Position numbers and translations under genes: made by a program. Positions 6,238 through 8,074 of a DNA stretch of 8,074 bases are shown here, piece by piece; the first letter of the stretch is position 1, and each line of letters starts with the position of its first letter. Below the pieces are notes generated by a model that was not told the DNA's origin, made no database searches, and saw only the letters and a list, made by a program, of their open reading frames with translations. Origin of the DNA: Thermoplasmata archaeon (lineage in GTDB: Archaea > Thermoplasmatota > Thermoplasmata > Lutacidiplasmatales > UBA184); contig JASHQY010000004.1 of assembly GCA_030038885.1 (NCBI GenBank), positions 1 through 8,074 on the forward strand, read 5' to 3'.

Positions 6238-7398
6238 TCACCCGGCCCGGTGCTTCAGCGCGTCGTCGTAGAGCGCGAGCATCCGTTCGGCGATGACGTC
6301 CATGCTGAGGTATTCCTTGGCCCGCTGCCGCAGCCGCGCGGATGTTCGCTGCCAGAGTGCCGCATCGTCCAGGAGCTCGGTCACGCGGTCCGCCAGCTGG
6401 GTCGGATTGTTCTCTTCGATCCAGATTCCGCAATCCCCCAGATGATCCGGGATCCCGGCCCGCCGAGTGGCGACCACCGGCAGCCCGTTCGCCGCGGCCA
6501 TCGACGCGGGAAGACCGGCGAAGCTCCCGGTGTACGGCAGTACGCATACGCGGCTCGAGCGGTAGAGCTGGGCCATCCGGTCCATCGGGAGCTCCGGGAG
6601 CCATTCGACCTGGTCGGCGACACCGAACTGCTGTGCGATGGGCTTGGCCCGCTCGAGGAGCTGCGGAGGGTAATGCCCATGGACCCGGAGCACCGGAGCC
6701 TTCGCGCCCAGGCGCTGCTTCAGGATCGACTGGGCCTCAAAGAGCGTGGGAAGGCCCTTCCCGGTCAACAGGTGGTGACCGCCGTAGAAGACGATCCCGT
6801 CCCGGGGCCGGTCCTCCACGAAGTCCGAGACCACCGCACCCTGAGGGACCACGTGGATCTTCTCGGCCTGCACGTGGCGCTCGACGAGCTCGTGCTTCAT
6901 CTCCTCGGAGTGCACGTGGATCGCATCGGCCCGGTTGTACACCGCGGTCTTCTCGGGAAACTCGAGCTCGTAGGCGTCCAGTTCGTGCACTGTGACGACC
7001 CGGGCCGCCTCGGACGGAAGGTTCAACCAGTGGTAGACGACGCTGAATCCGTAGGCATTCAGGATCTGCTGAAAGTGCACGAGCTCGGCCCCGCGCGACA
7101 GGCTCGAGTACCGGCGGGAGCGCAGGGCGTAGCTCATGTGGCTCGCCCGGGCCCGCACCCAGTGCTGCCACTCCCTTCCCCCGGGCACGAGCGCGTAGTT
7201 GTGAAGATGCGGCAGCTCGAAGTAGTTCGAGCACCGGATCGCGAAGCGGTGGTCGCTCTCGGCCGGGTCGCCGCAGCCGCAGTTGGACGCCAGCCATTCG
7301 ATCGGCGCGCCGGTCCTCCGCTCCATCGCCTCCTTCAGCGATTCCGCATAGTATCCGTACGAGGTTTCGAACGGACACCCGATCATCGTGATCTTCAT
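6238..7398 (-). CDS. Family 4-type (GT-B) glycosyltransferase
   Basis: This 386-residue protein would move a sugar from a nucleotide-sugar donor to an envelope or lipid acceptor in the cytosol. No signal peptide or membrane helix is seen. The N-terminal Rossmann half begins MKITMIGCPF with an acceptor-side loop (SYGYYAESL). The domain junction carries VVTVHELD (134-141), ADAIHVHSEEMKHEL (157-171) and KIHVVPQG (180-187), all typical of family 4 enzymes. The donor half has GGHHLLTGKGL (206-216, with the usual phosphate-binding lysine at K214), a VCVLPYTGSF stretch and NGLPVVATRRAGIPD (304-318). Where most members have E-x7-E, this protein has S292 and M300. The usual length is about 350-420 residues, so it appears complete. 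It has somewhat more A/T-ending codons than its neighbours, a weak hint of different origin. Donor and acceptor cannot be read from the sequence. Being next to a sequon-rich surface protein makes envelope glycosylation plausible but unproven. Confidence 0.87.
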   Translation of the reverse strand: MKITMIGCPFETSYGYYAESLKEAMERRTGAPIEWLASNCGCGDPAESDHRFAIRCSNYFELPHLHNYALVPGGREWQHWVRARASHMSYALRSRRYSSLSRGAELVHFQQILNAYGFSVVYHWLNLPSEAARVVTVHELDAYELEFPEKTAVYNRADAIHVHSEEMKHELVERHVQAEKIHVVPQGAVVSDFVEDRPRDGIVFYGGHHLLTGKGLPTLFEAQSILKQRLGAKAPVLRVHGHYPPQLLERAKPIAQQFGVADQVEWLPELPMDRMAQLYRSSRVCVLPYTGSFAGLPASMAAANGLPVVATRRAGIPDHLGDCGIWIEENNPTQLADRVTELLDDAALWQRTSARLRQRAKEYLSMDVIAERMLALYDDALKHRAG

Positions 7399-7404
7399 GG
7401 CCCC

Positions 7405-7429
7405 GTCTAGTTATTCGCCCATACTTGAG
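7405..7429 (-). promoter_or_regulatory. A/T-rich start region of the glycosyltransferase gene
   Basis: On the minus strand, CTCAAGTAT (7421-7429) lies 23-31 nt before the ATG at 7398, where an archaeal TATA box for a leaderless mRNA would be. A second patch, GAATAACTAG, lies closer. CTCAA is shared with the patch upstream of the propeller gene. The same A/T island could also serve a plus-strand transcript entering the unassigned region to the right. Confidence 0.28.
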
Positions 7430-8021
7430 GGCGGCGGGTTCGGAGGGGCGCTCTCGGATCGATTCGGCGCGTTCGCCGGTTGCGCCCCGCGCTCGGGGCG
7501 CTCGCCGCGCACCTCGGTCCGCGCATGGACCCGTCGACCCGGTCGGCGTTCCAGGCGCTCCGTCGCGCGCGCCGGTCCCGGGGCTCGGAGCGGAGCGCGT
7601 GCTCCGGTCGCTCGGGATGCTTCCTCGAGCGACTGGGCCGCGGCCACCTCTCGTGCCCGAGCACGGCGGCCGGCGGCATCTGGTGCCGCACTCCAAATCC
7701 CCGCCCGATCCCGAACCCAGCCCCTCGCGGTTCTGCTCGCGCTGAGGCGCGAGCTGCGCAACCGCGTTTCGAGGATCCGACGCGGGAAAGGCGCTCGGGA
7801 ATGCCATCGACACCGGGGCGGGCACTCTGGAAGGTGGATGGCTCGAAGAGACCCTCTCCCGGGACTCTGCGCACTTTCCGACGACCCGGGGCCCGCGAGC
7901 GCCTCCCCGGCGCTCAACCGAAGCTCCCGACTGCCGCACCGGAGACCGGGTCCGGCCACACCCTCGGAGGCTCACCGGCTCTCGTGAGCCCGACGAGATT
8001 TTTCTTCGCCGCCGCCCCGCG
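7430..8021. other. About 590 bases with no convincing gene
   Basis: Open frames exist here on both strands but overlap one another, are rich in R, P, S and A, and show no domain I recognise. A plus-strand frame from a TTG at 7480 (ALGALAAHLGPRMDP, then SAFQALRRARR) has almost only G or C in third positions until about 7685. After that the bias fades and Pro/Arg/Ser-rich filler follows. A different plus-strand frame reads LAVLLALRRELRNRV around 7726-7770. This could be a decayed, frame-shifted gene, an untranslated or RNA-coding stretch, or plain GC-rich spacer. I saw no tRNA T-arm motif, RNase P or SRP RNA core. Confidence 0.4.
7969..8006 (+). terminator. Hairpin followed by a T-tract
   Basis: GGCTCAC (7969-7975) and GTGAGCC (7984-7990) form a perfect 7-bp stem with an 8-base loop. 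Eight bases later comes TTTTTCTT (7999-8006). On the plus strand this resembles a terminator, and T-tracts alone can end archaeal transcription. There is no firm plus-strand gene upstream for it to serve, and the tract read on the minus strand could equally be a TATA-like A-run. Confidence 0.32.
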
Positions 8022-8074
8022 TTAGGGCTCCTCGACCGGGATCACGAGCTGGACGAGGAATCCCCAGAAGTACC
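8022..8074 (-). CDS. C-terminal fragment of an unidentified protein (5' end beyond window)
   Basis: The minus strand reads YFWGFLVQLVIPVEEP followed by TAA, 16 codons in an open frame running off the right edge. All but one of the codons (GGA) end in G or C, matching the real genes of the window. The segment is hydrophobic and aromatic with an acidic tip, as at the end of a membrane protein, but it is too short to identify. Confidence 0.45.
   Translation of the reverse strand, partial: YFWGFLVQLVIPVEEP

Noticed and set aside
3018..6296. A plus-strand open frame of over 1000 codons lying opposite the propeller gene
   Set aside because: Its product is an Arg/Val/Asp/Gly-rich string without domains, helices or signal, and it is explained by the near-absence of A/T in third positions of the real minus-strand gene. 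The minus-strand frame has a signal peptide, propeller blades, Ig repeats and an anchor.
7480..8025. A 181-codon plus-strand frame in the region right of the glycosyltransferase
   Set aside because: Only the first third has coding-like composition; the rest is Pro/Arg/Ser filler, it would run into the stop of the convergent gene, and no domain is recognised. Kept as a finding rather than called as a gene.

Overview
The window looks like chromosomal DNA of a high-GC archaeon, most likely a Thermoplasmata-type lineage (Thermoplasmatota). This is inference from protein types, not from a marker gene. The evidence is a surface protein with tandem 'GLPsGTxW' repeats behind a NosD-like beta-helix, a giant YVTN-type beta-propeller protein with a C-terminal membrane anchor, and extracellular parts full of N-x-S/T sequons. 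Short A/T islands sit about 25-40 nt upstream of starts, as expected for archaeal TATA boxes with short or absent leaders. Third codon positions are almost all G or C, so long open frames appear on the wrong strand and most are spurious.

Layout. (a) 3-1595, plus strand: the 3' part of a cell-surface beta-helix/repeat protein ending in a membrane helix and a proline-rich cytosolic tail. (b) 1664-2248, plus: a small membrane protein with an N-terminal zinc ribbon, proline-rich linker, one helix and a small ectodomain. (c) 2421-2954, plus: a small soluble HExxH metallopeptidase of minigluzincin type. (d) 3081-6125, minus, convergent with (c): a secreted, membrane-anchored protein with 14 recognisable propeller blades and three Ig-like repeats, each with a cysteine pair. 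(e) 6238-7398, minus: a family 4-type glycosyltransferase that has lost both glutamates of the E-x7-E motif. (f) 7399-8021: about 600 bases with no convincing gene, but with a possible divergent promoter at the left, coding-like periodicity in the middle, and a hairpin plus T-tract at the right. (g) 8022-8074, minus: the last 16 codons of another gene.

Taken together this is a cell-envelope neighbourhood: two large, sequon-rich, membrane-anchored surface proteins, a zinc-ribbon membrane protein, a soluble protease and a sugar transferase that could act on envelope glycans. Nothing proves these genes work as one pathway. No mobile element, CRISPR array, tRNA or rRNA was seen. The most unusual points are the altered glycosyltransferase active-site motif, the zinc-ribbon membrane protein beside a surface protein with a similar proline-rich cytosolic segment, and the unassigned 600-base stretch.
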